Source of the DNA: a virus
Virus record (IMG/VR): IMGVR_UViG_3300014838_000030
Span: 1 to 49,388 of that record
Reading direction: 5' to 3' (one strand)
Length of the DNA: 49,388 nucleotides
In this document: one piece after another, positions 32,001-39,924 of the stretch
How positions within the stretch are numbered: the first letter of the stretch is position 1
Layout of the letters: each line of letters starts with the position of its first letter
Notes under the pieces: generated by a model
What the model was told of the DNA's origin: nothing
The model's database searches: none
Seen by the model: only the letters and a program-made list of their open reading frames with translations
Made by a program: the position numbers and the translations under genes

Positions 32001-33986
32001 GCCTCCAATGTAGGGGTGGCCGTCAACGGATACGATTCTGGAGCTCCCTCCCTCTCCTACAACAGCGGGGTGAATGCTCGATATGGATTTACCATGCCAA
32101 CTTCGGGATGGGCGTATGAGAAGGTGTTCGACGACTCATACGGTGTGGGCGTCGGCACGGCAGTTCCCAGCTCCACTACCCTAGGCGGGTATGCTTACCA
32201 GTTGAATGCCGCAGTAGGAAGCCCGACATTAACCAATTATTCAGCAGGCGGTTATAGCTCTTGTGATATTGCGAGGACTCAGGTATTCCCGAATGTCAAC
32301 AATGGGGCGACCGGCGTAGGTTTGCAACTATTTGGAGACGCGATCAACGATTATCACTTGTCTAACTCCAGTGGCCCCAGCAATCCATATCAGTACCTCG
32401 CCATCACTAAGAGATGCTGGGAGGCTGAAGCCACTCTGTTGGCTTCCAATCTATCGAACTTTGCCATCCCTGGAACCGGCTTTACCGGCACAAATTGGTC
32501 GAACGATACCACCTTCAGTTCAACGGCAGGCCCTCTGTTTCTCCAAACATCTACAGCATCAGCAACCGCAACGGCCACGATTCCCGGAACAGCGGTTGCC
32601 GGGCAGTCGATTGTTTTTTGGTATCGGATCTACAATTATTCAGCGACCGGAGCCAACTCTCAGAACGCTAACTTTAGTTACCAATTGGATGGGACCAATT
32701 ATTCCTTCAACGTCTCGGCGATGGCAGAAACTCCCATACTGACGGGTGCGAGTACTACGGATTCGCTAGGGGTTATCTTCATTCGCGGCGTTACGGCAGG
32801 GAGCCATACCGTAACATTCAAGGCCAGTTCAACATTGCTTGGCACCGATGTGATCTCGATTGGCCCCGTTGGATATGGTCCTCAGCCATATTCGACTGGC
32901 ACAGGCTGGGCATCGACTGGGAGCGTATGCACCTTCACTGCCGCCAATACGCTTGTAGCAGGGCAGACTTTTTATCCTCAGTCGTTTGCAACCACTACCG
33001 CGCTGAACAGTTCCACCCCTCTCACCGCATTGTCTACCGGGCTGTCATCTTCCCAGGTTGAGGCCAATTGCACTCAGGCATCCGGCAGCGGCACGGAATC
33101 CTTTGTGCTGCAATACGGACCTCCGATACAGGGGCAACCGATAGCCTTTACGCGCGAGGTAGCTTACACCGGAAATGATAATTTGCTGGGTACGACATCA
33201 TCGCAGAAAAAAAACTATTCTCAAACCGGAGACTACTATAACGACGAAATGTCCGGATGGCTGTGGGAGATGCAAAATATCTATGGATTTACCAACATTT
33301 TCCAAGCCAAGATCAGGAACTTCTACAAGGCCACGCTTGCGGAAACCTCAAACATCGTTACGGCGACCACATTGCATCCGAATACGCTTGGTTACAAGAA
33401 CATCACGAACGCATATATGGCTCCGCTAAGTCTCAACCGGCCTCCGAAATTGAATCATGATGCTCGTAGAGATTGGGCATCTTTCCGATATTTGTCCAGT
33501 TCCTATACGGTCGGCACATCCTTCCTTGGATGGGATGATGAAGCCGTCACCATTGCTTCGGCGTTCGGTGCGAACACGCTTTATCTCCCGATTCCTCCCC
33601 AGGATGTTGAATATCCTAATTTCCCCACGGTGACGCCGGGGTTCGGCCATACCTTTTTCTTCAACAATCTCTCAACCAACGTACTCACTCTCGCGGTCTT
33701 TCCGGGACAGGTGAGTTCGTCTGTATTGAATGGACTCGTTCTACCAAACCAGACGGCGATATGCCAGAACACCATAAACCAGAATTACAAATGCAGCACT
33801 ACCGGAAAGGGAACGCTGTTCAATGCGAGTACATTGCCGCTTCCGACTTGTACTTCATCCCTGACTATAGTGCCTGGTTTCTACGTGTCCGATGCTACAA
33901 CGCCGACTTATCTGGGAACCTACAGCGGGGGCGGATCGACATATGCTCCCGTAATGTGCAACGGAACCAATTGGGTAACCTATTAG
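29025..33986 (+). CDS. Giant fibre/depolymerase with two SGNH esterase-like domains
   Basis: 1653 aa with a secretory-like leader (MIRKFVILWLFSCVAALAQN). Domain 1: FGDSN (200-204, nucleophile Ser203), YGTSGSN, GTNNAR (271-276, oxyanion Asn) and GQDHL (706-710, catalytic Asp-His), with a beta-sandwich-like insert at about 480-600. Domain 2: DDSYG (1036-1040), NYSAGG, GDAINDY (1104-1110) and LHPNTLGYKN (1450-1459), again split by a beta-sandwich at about 1150-1285. The C-terminal 150 residues are fibre-like. Likely removes acetyl groups from host surface polysaccharide. The Gly-to-Asp change in GDS leaves domain 2 activity uncertain. Confidence 0.7.
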   Translation: MIRKFVILWLFSCVAALAQNPQSQQAPIFAANAKYTNGTAPGYAPCGNGETNCSSVTGLSLQIGPGTANCSGTIVEYAGGILTLPASSTNYVYLNSSASCTPATKTTAFVSSDIPIAKIVTGASSITTFDDVRTPFFVPSSGGGGTPASPNLSVQFNNGGVFGAAQVGGHLQNDSILQTTGGNILNAGGTVSGTTGTSCFGDSNMAEFGLPSYPGLSPDGTCLGLANDLSGGVYTNYGTSGSNVADGTDIVFGVFPTVPDYGNTINIMQYGTNNAREEQNCINAGTCANWHLEFRETFEAMIDWIATSSTYKTLASVFTQTGTWTSPQQVAIAKGLSYPGYGYNAGDTLQINCSSGTGPVLTISATSNLVVPITAWSNLSGTSLTLTVQNLYTVPRVGTLISLSGFTVTPALNSVANASVVSVLGQTFTVSFTQTPGSNTESGTSTTANGIGSSHITGYGSGCPASTYPFQTYTTTAITGTGAGALVNVFISGTTPLTSSTIGDTAYYMVTIPQNGILDFWYAKYSTGGGAFSVGTNLNGTLQDDISGQTNISNVVIGEGSFSYPVQGALAHFHGLTPGPQTITVTHVSAGTVGFYGIGLPPNNILRGSTGPNLTMSGIIPQQIQGTSQDAVIAGWISTYNTLENQAYQEARNDGLPVVFFLPKLDGNLDFTSTTPTVINGQSVIAPNCTANTTPPLHLNGGFGCGQDHLKQQFEYYSQAFGVGNTVLANANNIQANMPQQTSLGQGVIGNGLGVIGAGSDFAPGLWVLSKNGSFAGYDMFTPGIVTQYGGGLPANGYDTDLVAPSNYAQGIDTYATNPTSQAGVVRQVGYGANAWELFGQSAATSGADASSNAIVFYAPEWNGSASSNIPLFQCFYRHSRPAGISSPLFACNFASTQATGTQQYSITGSTGSGYQFNLGTTASAANNVITLGTPTNSAGWNPNGVSGTPMMGASTTPIVSAPCIGTNSSGQVGAGTCSLPAGTQYQQLTYNASNVGVAVNGYDSGAPSLSYNSGVNARYGFTMPTSGWAYEKVFDDSYGVGVGTAVPSSTTLGGYAYQLNAAVGSPTLTNYSAGGYSSCDIARTQVFPNVNNGATGVGLQLFGDAINDYHLSNSSGPSNPYQYLAITKRCWEAEATLLASNLSNFAIPGTGFTGTNWSNDTTFSSTAGPLFLQTSTASATATATIPGTAVAGQSIVFWYRIYNYSATGANSQNANFSYQLDGTNYSFNVSAMAETPILTGASTTDSLGVIFIRGVTAGSHTVTFKASSTLLGTDVISIGPVGYGPQPYSTGTGWASTGSVCTFTAANTLVAGQTFYPQSFATTTALNSSTPLTALSTGLSSSQVEANCTQASGSGTESFVLQYGPPIQGQPIAFTREVAYTGNDNLLGTTSSQKKNYSQTGDYYNDEMSGWLWEMQNIYGFTNIFQAKIRNFYKATLAETSNIVTATTLHPNTLGYKNITNAYMAPLSLNRPPKLNHDARRDWASFRYLSSSYTVGTSFLGWDDEAVTIASAFGANTLYLPIPPQDVEYPNFPTVTPGFGHTFFFNNLSTNVLTLAVFPGQVSSSVLNGLVLPNQTAICQNTINQNYKCSTTGKGTLFNASTLPLPTCTSSLTIVPGFYVSDATTPTYLGTYSGGGSTYAPVMCNGTNWVTY

Positions 33987-33996
33987 GAGCCTTACC

Positions 33997-34260
33997 ATGA
34001 AAAAAACTCTCACGATCATAGGGATGCTCATTTGCATCGGCATCACCATCTGGTGCTGCTCGGGGTGCTCCAAGCCCAAACCCCTAACAGCGGCCGCTAC
34101 AGCCCCGCCCTTGCATCCCCCCTGCGCAGAGGGCCTCACCTTCGTTTCGTGGATACCGGGAGCGCCTGGACGCCCCGTGGCCTATTCTCACGGCTCCAGT
34201 AGCAGTCGCACGATCATGATTCAGTTCCCTCATGGGTTGCTGGAGTGCAAAAAGCCATGA
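33997..34260 (+). CDS. Small lipoprotein (87 aa)
   Basis: ATG after TTAGGAGCC. N-terminus MKKTLTIIGMLICIGITIWC CSGC-S is a lipoprotein signal with a lipobox-like SGC|S; a Pro-rich segment (PLTAAATAPPLHPPC) follows. It lies between the giant fibre and the sigma-like gene, in the middle of baseplate genes. Lipoproteins near receptor-binding genes sometimes block the receptor after infection (superinfection exclusion); no homology is recognised, so this is only a possibility. Stop overlaps the next ATG. Confidence 0.6.
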   Translation: MKKTLTIIGMLICIGITIWCCSGCSKPKPLTAAATAPPLHPPCAEGLTFVSWIPGAPGRPVAYSHGSSSSRTIMIQFPHGLLECKKP

Positions 34261-34736
34261 GTCCTGAAGAATCGCTCGCATGGCCCACGTTGCGAGTGCT
34301 TGCATGGAAGGCATATCGCATGTTTGCTCCAGTACTGGGTAACTCTGCCGATATGGAAGACTTTTGGATGATTGGAGTAATGGCCGTTATTGGTCGGGAT
34401 AAATCCAGATTGGCCCGCATTGTCGCTATGCGCCGGATGATCGACTATGGGCGGAAAATGGTAGGCCGGCATGAGCAGTTGAATTTCGTATCTTTAGAGG
34501 GGGAATTGGCAGCTCCGGTGATGAATCGGGAGATAGCGATCGATGCACAAAATTGGCTTCGAGTGGGACATTTCGGCCTTACTTCAAAAGATCTGGAGAG
34601 GCTAAGGCTATACTTTTGGGAAGGATTCACCTTTAGAGACATGGGACCCTACTCCCAGCATAAGCTCAATCGAGCCATTGAAAAAATACGAAAAGGGATT
34701 CGAATTGAACACGAAAGACCTCAAATTCGTAATTAA
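34257..34736 (+). CDS. Sigma-70-like factor (putative)
   Basis: 159 aa. Region 2-like: ADMEDFWMIGVMAVI followed by RDKSRLARIVAMRRMIDYGR K (compare D-x-E-D-L ... G ... fsTYa..-I-R-r-x-x-x-D-x-x-R). Linker FVSLEGEL (VSL-D/E). Region 4-like: LTSKDLERLRLYFWEGFTFR DMGPYSQHKLNRAIEKIRKG, similar to L-p-x-x-x-R-x-x-x-x-L-r-Y-x-e-G-x-T-x-x-E-I, although the HTH turn looks shortened. It would redirect host RNA polymerase, probably to late genes. Odd place: inside the baseplate cluster, coupled (ATGA) to the lipoprotein. Confidence 0.5.
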   Translation: MSPEESLAWPTLRVLAWKAYRMFAPVLGNSADMEDFWMIGVMAVIGRDKSRLARIVAMRRMIDYGRKMVGRHEQLNFVSLEGELAAPVMNREIAIDAQNWLRVGHFGLTSKDLERLRLYFWEGFTFRDMGPYSQHKLNRAIEKIRKGIRIEHERPQIRN

Positions 34737-35601
34737 CCTTGGGACCGGGAGTTTTGGCTCGTCGTCCGCAAATACGATCACTCTTCAGGGATTTCGTGCG
34801 GTTGTCGATATAGACAAGGCTGGCGGGGCAATGATGGGAACCTTGAGGGCTTCGATCTTTGGAGTTTCTCAGAGCGATATGAATTCCGCCACTACAATTC
34901 AGTGGAATCCGTTGGCATACATTCCGAATACGATTCAAGTTTTTGCGATTGACGGGAAACAAAGTACACTCGTATTCAGCGGAAACATCATCAATTCATG
35001 GGCTAATTACGATAACATGCCCGATGTGTATCTGAGTATTCAAGCCCAGGCCGCATACTTCAGCCAAGTAAATCCGATAACCCCGACTGCCTTTTCGGGC
35101 TCAGTGGGGGCCGTAAATCTGATGCAGACGGTTATCGGAAAAATTAACGCGACTATAAATTCTACTCAGTCCACGTACACACTTGAAAATAACGGGGTGG
35201 GGTTCATTCCAATCAGTAATCCTTATCATGCCAATACTGGATTTGAGCAACTAAAAGAAATTGCAAAAATGGCCGGAATTTGGATGTACGTCGATAATAC
35301 CGTAATCGCCATCACTCCCCCCAATCAAGCTCGATCAAAGTCAATCCCGCTTGTTTCCAAAACTACGGGCCTTAAAGGTTATCCGACTTTTGACGGCGTG
35401 GGAGTTAAATTTCAAATGCTCTTTAGTCCCTCCGTAACCTTTGGAGGAAGTGTGCAAATTCAGAGCCCCGAGACGCCGCGCGCGCAAGGAACTTGGATTG
35501 TCACTAGTATGGGTCTCAAACTTGAGAGCAATAAGCCGAATGGATCTTGGTTGATGGATATTCGGGGCACATCCACAAATCTAGCTTTGGGAGCGAGCTG
35601 A
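34705..35601 (+). CDS. Baseplate hub protein (gp44/gp27-like)
   Basis: 298 aa. TTG 34705 is chosen because AAAGGGA precedes it and the product then begins LNTKDLKFVINLGTGSFG, where the family normally starts. The GFRAVVDIDKAGGAMMGTLR ASIFGVSQSDMN segment (L-R-x-x-x-x-I-x-K-x-G-G ... G-t-L-x-x-x-I-(Y/F)-G-(L/V)) is characteristic of hub proteins. It overlaps the sigma-like gene by 32 nt. TTG 34678 would add 9 residues. Confidence 0.8.
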   Translation: MNTKDLKFVINLGTGSFGSSSANTITLQGFRAVVDIDKAGGAMMGTLRASIFGVSQSDMNSATTIQWNPLAYIPNTIQVFAIDGKQSTLVFSGNIINSWANYDNMPDVYLSIQAQAAYFSQVNPITPTAFSGSVGAVNLMQTVIGKINATINSTQSTYTLENNGVGFIPISNPYHANTGFEQLKEIAKMAGIWMYVDNTVIAITPPNQARSKSIPLVSKTTGLKGYPTFDGVGVKFQMLFSPSVTFGGSVQIQSPETPRAQGTWIVTSMGLKLESNKPNGSWLMDIRGTSTNLALGAS

Positions 35602-36260
35602 TGAGCAATATAGCGCCCGGTCTATTAAGCCCGTTCTCTGTATGGGGGCAGTTCAACAAGCTGCAATTCGTCATTGAACAGCAGACGCTAAAAATGCAGA
35701 CGGCAACTCTCGTTAAAGTCGTCTCATGCACCAATGCTGGTGGGGTATCGCCAATTGGTACGGTCAACATCCAACCGCTCGTAAATCAAGTCGATGCTGC
35801 TGGTAATAGCACCCCTCATGGCACTATCTCTAATGTCCCGTATCTTCGAATGCAAAGTTCTGGCGGGAACGGCATCATCCTAGACCCTGCGCCTGGTGAC
35901 ATCGGCTTCTGCCTTTTTGCCAGTCGAGATATTTCCAAAGTCATTAGTACGCGCGCTCAAGCCAACCCGGGTTCGGACCGCTACTACAGCTTCTCCGACG
36001 CCATGTACATCGGTCTCGGCTTGAGCCAAGCCCCGCCAACTCAATATATTCAATTCAGTCCAGCGGGGGTGAGCATCCTGTCCCCTACGGCCATTACCCT
36101 TCAAGCCCCTCTCATAAATTTGCAAGGCGCAGTCAACCAAACTGACGGTACAATGACGATAGAAACTGACGTTTTAGCCGGGGATAGCGCCATCAGTCTT
36201 GTGTCTCACATTCACGATTACGGGAGTCCTGCGGAGCCCACCACCCCGCCGATACCATGA
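35601..36260 (+). CDS. Tail spike/puncturing protein (gp138-like)
   Basis: 219 aa from ATG 35601 (TGATG overlap). N-terminal OB-like domain (TATLVKVVSCTNAGGVSPIG TVNIQPLVNQVD ... PGDIGFCLFASRDISKVIS) then beta-helix-like repeats (SILSPTAITLQAPLINLQGA VNQTDGTMT) and a C-terminal histidine motif VSHIHDYG. This is the build of phiAB/gp138 and gpV-like membrane-piercing spikes, with the HxH motif binding iron at the tip. Confidence 0.82.
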   Translation: MSNIAPGLLSPFSVWGQFNKLQFVIEQQTLKMQTATLVKVVSCTNAGGVSPIGTVNIQPLVNQVDAAGNSTPHGTISNVPYLRMQSSGGNGIILDPAPGDIGFCLFASRDISKVISTRAQANPGSDRYYSFSDAMYIGLGLSQAPPTQYIQFSPAGVSILSPTAITLQAPLINLQGAVNQTDGTMTIETDVLAGDSAISLVSHIHDYGSPAEPTTPPIP

Positions 36261-36625
36261 GCACACCACCTTACAGCACGATAGCTTTGGACGTAGACAC
36301 ATGGGACTTGACCGTTGATGCCAACGGCAATATCGCAGTGAACACGCCCCCGCTCGCCGTTGCGCAAGACGTGGCGAGTGCCATTCGAACTTTCGAGGGT
36401 GAGGTCTATTACGACACAAGCCAGGGTATCCCTTATTGGACGAAAGTTCTAGGCAAACTTCCACCATCATCTCTGTTAATCGAGATGATGAACAGTGAAG
36501 CTAAAGCGAGGGTGGATGGGGTGAGTTCGGTTCAAACCGTCATCTCGGGATTTACAGATCGTGCGACGACCGGTACGGTTTACATTGTGGATGACAATAA
36601 CGTTTCTTCATCGGTGACTTTCTAA
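36257..36625 (+). CDS. Baseplate wedge protein (gp25/W-like)
   Basis: 122 aa. PPLAVAQDVASAIRTFEGEV YYDTSQGIPYWTKVLGKLPP (A-Q-D-V-a-s-A-I-r-t-f-x-G-E-x-x-Y-d-x-x-x-G-I-P-Y) matches the gp25-like lysozyme-fold wedge family of contractile tails. Sits between spike and J-like genes with 4-nt and 1-nt overlaps, as in other myophages. Confidence 0.82.
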   Translation: MSTPPYSTIALDVDTWDLTVDANGNIAVNTPPLAVAQDVASAIRTFEGEVYYDTSQGIPYWTKVLGKLPPSSLLIEMMNSEAKARVDGVSSVQTVISGFTDRATTGTVYIVDDNNVSSSVTF

Positions 36626-37899
36626 TGGCGACTAGCGTTCCCCAAATTCAGTTCGCCGATACCGGAGTCATTGTACCGCAAGAATCGGATATTCTTACCG
36701 GTACGCAAGCTGACATCAATTCGGCTTTCGGGGGAGTTCTAGGGTCTGGTCTGACAACCCCGCAAGGGCAAATTGCGAGCAGCGAGGCTGCGGTAATTGC
36801 GGACAAAGACAGTCAGATTCTTTACCTATCCAATCAATTTGATCCTCAATATGCCAGCGGCCGCTTTCAGGACGCCTTAGCTCGTATATACTTCCTCACA
36901 CGCAAGCCAGCGCAGGCTACAGCGGTCACTTGCACTCTAGGGGGTATATCGGGTACTCCGATTCCTTCCGGCACGTTGGCTCAGGATACAAGCGGCAATA
37001 GCTACGTCTTGTTGACCAGTGTCACCATCGGATCGTCCGGTACTGTGACAAGCCAATGGCAAAATCAAGCTACAGGGGCTATCGCTTGCCCTGCTGCTAC
37101 ACTTACCGTTGTCTATCAGCAAATCAACGGTTGGGATACGATCACCAATCCTTCAGACGGCATTATCGGTAACGTAGTCGAGAGTCGCGCTGACTTTGAG
37201 TTCCGCCGACAGAATTCGGTCGCCTTGAACGGGCGGGGTACCAATCAAGCCATTTATGCAACAGTTTTTGAGATTGATAACGTTCTGGATTGCTACGTAA
37301 TCGACAACCCAAGTGGCCTTACGCAATCGGGCAATCCCCTACCTGGAGGAACCCTCAACCCAAGCAATTATCCGCTTGCGCCTCATTCCATTTACGTTGC
37401 TGTAGTTGGGGGTGTTGATGCCACCGTTGCGGCGGCTATATGGGGCAAAAAAGATGATGGTTGTGATTATGCTGCATATCCCGTGGGGCAGTCTCCGGTT
37501 CCGGGAATGGGTACCGTATCGACGGTAGTTGTATCTGATACTACTTATAGCTACCCTCAGCCACAATATTCCGTTAGTTTTATCCGCCCAGTCGGTTTGC
37601 CAATCTATTTCGCGGTTCAAATTGTAAATGCCGCCAATCTTCCGAGCGGATTGGCGGCTCTTGTACAAACGGCCATTATCAATCAATTTCAAGGTTTGAA
37701 TGGGAACCAGCGCGCTCGAATTGGAGGCAGTATTATTGCGGCTCAATACTATGCTGTCGTCTCTGCCATCGGAACCTATGTTACTTTACTCGGTATTCAA
37801 GTAGGTACGACCTCGACTCCCACTGGCGAGCAAGCTCAGGTTGGAATCGATCAGACTCCGAGCATCAGCGCGGGAAACATTATGGTGACTTACGTATGA
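36625..37899 (+). CDS. Baseplate J-like wedge protein
   Basis: 424 aa. Hallmarks of the J/gp6 family: PQIQFADTGVIVPQESDILT, GTQADINSAFGG, LTTPQGQIASSEAAVIADKD, FLTRKPAQATAVTCTLGG, and NVVESRADFEFRRQNSVALN GRGT, then VLDCYVIDNPSG. It forms the inner baseplate ring with gp25-like and DUF2612 partners. Ends in a 4-nt overlap with the next gene (ATGATG). Confidence 0.88.
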   Translation: MATSVPQIQFADTGVIVPQESDILTGTQADINSAFGGVLGSGLTTPQGQIASSEAAVIADKDSQILYLSNQFDPQYASGRFQDALARIYFLTRKPAQATAVTCTLGGISGTPIPSGTLAQDTSGNSYVLLTSVTIGSSGTVTSQWQNQATGAIACPAATLTVVYQQINGWDTITNPSDGIIGNVVESRADFEFRRQNSVALNGRGTNQAIYATVFEIDNVLDCYVIDNPSGLTQSGNPLPGGTLNPSNYPLAPHSIYVAVVGGVDATVAAAIWGKKDDGCDYAAYPVGQSPVPGMGTVSTVVVSDTTYSYPQPQYSVSFIRPVGLPIYFAVQIVNAANLPSGLAALVQTAIINQFQGLNGNQRARIGGSIIAAQYYAVVSAIGTYVTLLGIQVGTTSTPTGEQAQVGIDQTPSISAGNIMVTYV

Positions 37900-38465
37900 T
37901 GAACCTTGAGCAAACTATCGTCAGTCAATACGGCAACAGCCCGCGTATCCTTGCGATTGTGCAGGGGATGAATACTAACATCGATCCTTATCGAGACATC
38001 GACGGTTTTTACAATGCTATCTTCAACGTTGCCACTGCCAATCTATTCGGGCTTGCTATCTGGAGCCGGATTGTTGGAATTCCCCAGTCCCTCATTACAT
38101 CTCTGGGAACGTATTTGAATGATGAGGATACCTTCCGTTCCCTGGTAATGCTTAAAGCTCTCAGCAATATCATTTACCCCAGTTCTCAAGCTCTAAATCA
38201 GCTTTTGCAAAATTGGCTCGGAGCCGGAACACGCGCCTATGTGCTCGATACCGGCGGGATGACGATGATCTATAATTTTGAATTTGCGTTGACCGTCGAG
38301 CAAACTCTTATACTCGAACAATCAGGCATCTTCCTTCGTCCTTCGGGTGTATTTACCGGATTACAGGCGCAGGAATACCCCTTGATAGGCTTTGCTGAAA
38401 TGGGGCAACCTTGGGTCACCACAATGGGGAATGGGATCTTTGGAGAGTTGAATGCAATTAACTAA
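37896..38465 (+). CDS. Baseplate protein (DUF2612-like)
   Basis: 189 aa. ILAIVQGMNTNIDPYRDIDG FYNAIFNVATANLFGLAIWS RIVGIPQ (D ... F-y-x-x-v-x-n-v-x-T-A-x-x-x-G-L-d-x-W-g-R-I-(V/L)-G) is the DUF2612 signature, found after J-like genes in contractile phages. Then comes an FRSLVMLKALSNI helix (F-R-x-L-I-l-l-k). Probably the outer wedge to which fibres attach. Confidence 0.85.
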   Translation: MMNLEQTIVSQYGNSPRILAIVQGMNTNIDPYRDIDGFYNAIFNVATANLFGLAIWSRIVGIPQSLITSLGTYLNDEDTFRSLVMLKALSNIIYPSSQALNQLLQNWLGAGTRAYVLDTGGMTMIYNFEFALTVEQTLILEQSGIFLRPSGVFTGLQAQEYPLIGFAEMGQPWVTTMGNGIFGELNAIN

Positions 38466-39294
38466 CGCACCTGCCAAGATCGTCGAAGCTTTCGCCGTAA
38501 ATGCTGCGGCATCAGGGGGGTATGGGGGAAAACGCACGGTGCCTGTGCCCTCTCAAATCGGCGTGACGCCCGGTGCGGCATCCTTCAATGACGGATTCCC
38601 TCCGACTACCATGACTCCACTCACCGACGGCGGGGTAGTGATGAGCGGTCTCGATATGAACGGCGCGCTCAATCAGATTTCAGCTCCGGTAGTGTGGTCG
38701 AATGTCGGGGCCAGCTTTCAGTACGACTCGGTATTCTCTGCGGCTATTGGGGGCTATCCTAAAGGCGCTCAGCTCCTCAACGCTGCCGGAACGGGATTTT
38801 GGTTATCCGTCGTTGATAACAATACGACGGACCCTGATACAGGCGGTGCAGGTTGGGTCCCTTTCGGTTCTGGGGCGAGCGTATCTTCCAGTGTCTACGC
38901 GAGTACTCAACAAACTCTCGCAAGCGGCAATTCTAAGGTGCTTTGGGATACGGTCGAGTTTGACCCTTTCACCTTGTGGAATTCTAGTGCCAAAGTCTTT
39001 CAGGCAATTTGGGCAGGTAAGTACCGCTTGACAGGAACCACATATTTACCCTCACCTTCAGGACAACTAATCGGAAGCATGATTTACAAAAATGGAGCGC
39101 TCGCTCGCCAATGTGCACAATATCCGCAAGTATCGGATGGGTCGATGGCTTACCCTTTCGATACCATCTTGGTTTGTGCTGCTGGGGATCAGCTTGATGT
39201 TGTGATGAGCATTCCCCAAACGGCAGTTCTCGCTGGACAATCAGGAACTAACGTAGCGTATGTATTCGCACAACTTGAATTTTTAGGAGCTTGA
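38452..39294 (+). CDS. Tail fibre protein (280 aa)
   Basis: Overlaps the baseplate gene by 14 nt. N-terminus (APAKIVEAFAVNAAASGGYG GKRTVPVPSQIG ... SFNDGFPPTTMTPLTDGGVV MSGLDMNGALNQIS) is the typical attachment segment of tail fibres encoded after DUF2612. The C-terminus (KVLWDTVEFDPFTLWNSSAK ... YKNGALARQ ... AGDQLDVVMS) looks like a TNF/C1q-type jelly-roll. It is probably the main receptor-binding fibre. Confidence 0.78.
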   Translation: MQLTNAPAKIVEAFAVNAAASGGYGGKRTVPVPSQIGVTPGAASFNDGFPPTTMTPLTDGGVVMSGLDMNGALNQISAPVVWSNVGASFQYDSVFSAAIGGYPKGAQLLNAAGTGFWLSVVDNNTTDPDTGGAGWVPFGSGASVSSSVYASTQQTLASGNSKVLWDTVEFDPFTLWNSSAKVFQAIWAGKYRLTGTTYLPSPSGQLIGSMIYKNGALARQCAQYPQVSDGSMAYPFDTILVCAAGDQLDVVMSIPQTAVLAGQSGTNVAYVFAQLEFLGA

Positions 39295-39346
39295 GCGTTT
39301 GTGAGTAGTCGGAGTATGAACAAGTTGATATACCGAAAGGATGGGC

Positions 39347-39598
39347 ATGGTTCAATCAGTGAAGCGATGGTTCGAATGGGTTCCCGGATGGATTCCGATA
39401 TGCATCTCTATTTTTGGTGCCGCACTTTGGGTAGGGCAGTACACTCAGCGCATTGAGGACCGGCTCAATTCACTGGAAAAGCAGATGATCGATGTGCAGG
39501 AATATATGCGCTCGAAACACACTTCATTGAAAACCTACCCGGATGCAAAGAACTCGCCGTATAATGATGACAATACCGCTTTTGAGCCGCTTCAATGA
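39347..39598 (+). CDS. Small membrane coiled-coil protein (83 aa)
   Basis: ATG 39347, 6 nt after AAAGG. One transmembrane helix (GWIPICISIFGAALWVGQYT) near the N-terminus, then a coiled coil (QRIEDRLNSLEKQMIDVQEY M) and a polar tail. Topology resembles small lysis-module proteins (i-spanin or antiholin-like). First of six small genes ahead of and around the endolysin. Confidence 0.6.
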   Translation: MVQSVKRWFEWVPGWIPICISIFGAALWVGQYTQRIEDRLNSLEKQMIDVQEYMRSKHTSLKTYPDAKNSPYNDDNTAFEPLQ

Positions 39599-39607
39599 GG
39601 TGAGATT

Positions 39608-39724
39608 ATGCCCCAACCGCACCCCGTACCGGACCCGATTGCTCCTCCGAAACAGGTTCCTGCCGAAAAGCAAAAGGAAGTGGACCGGGCGATTGAGCGG
39701 TTGAAGCGCGGTGAGCAAGCGTGA
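39608..39724 (+). CDS. Pro-rich micro-protein (38 aa)
   Basis: ATG 39608 behind GAGGTGAG. Encodes MPQPHPVPDPIAPPKQVPAE then KQKEVDRAIERLKRGEQA: a Pro-rich half and a charged helix. Its stop overlaps the following GTG start (GTGA). Short but well supported by its ribosome binding site and coupling. Function unknown. Confidence 0.5.
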   Translation: MPQPHPVPDPIAPPKQVPAEKQKEVDRAIERLKRGEQA

Positions 39725-39924
39725 TTGACCCGTGGATTGAACCCATGCTTGAGCACGTCGAGCGATCTGGTGGTTGGATTGCTACGATAGTTGGCGGGTT
39801 TATCCTGAAGAAATTGATTCGGCTCGACATTACATTCGATGGCCTCAATGTGAAGTACGTCAAGGGTGAGAAGCGAGAGAGCTTCCGCGAAGGCCAACAG
39901 AACGAACGAGAGAGGGGAAAATGA
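39721..39924 (+). CDS. Small membrane-anchored protein (67 aa)
   Basis: GTG 39721 overlaps the previous stop. It has a short hydrophobic helix (GGWIATIVGGFILKKLI) and a basic, charged C-terminus (VKGEKRESFREGQQNERERG K). Located directly before the endolysin gene with a 4-nt overlap (ATGA); probably part of the lysis cassette (holin- or antiholin-like), unproven. Confidence 0.6.
   Translation: MIDPWIEPMLEHVERSGGWIATIVGGFILKKLIRLDITFDGLNVKYVKGEKRESFREGQQNERERGK

Noticed and set aside
38689-38696. GTAGTGTG half-site in the tail fibre gene as a fourth operator
   Set aside because: No matching CACACTAC arm or TTGACA nearby; single octamer within coding sequence.
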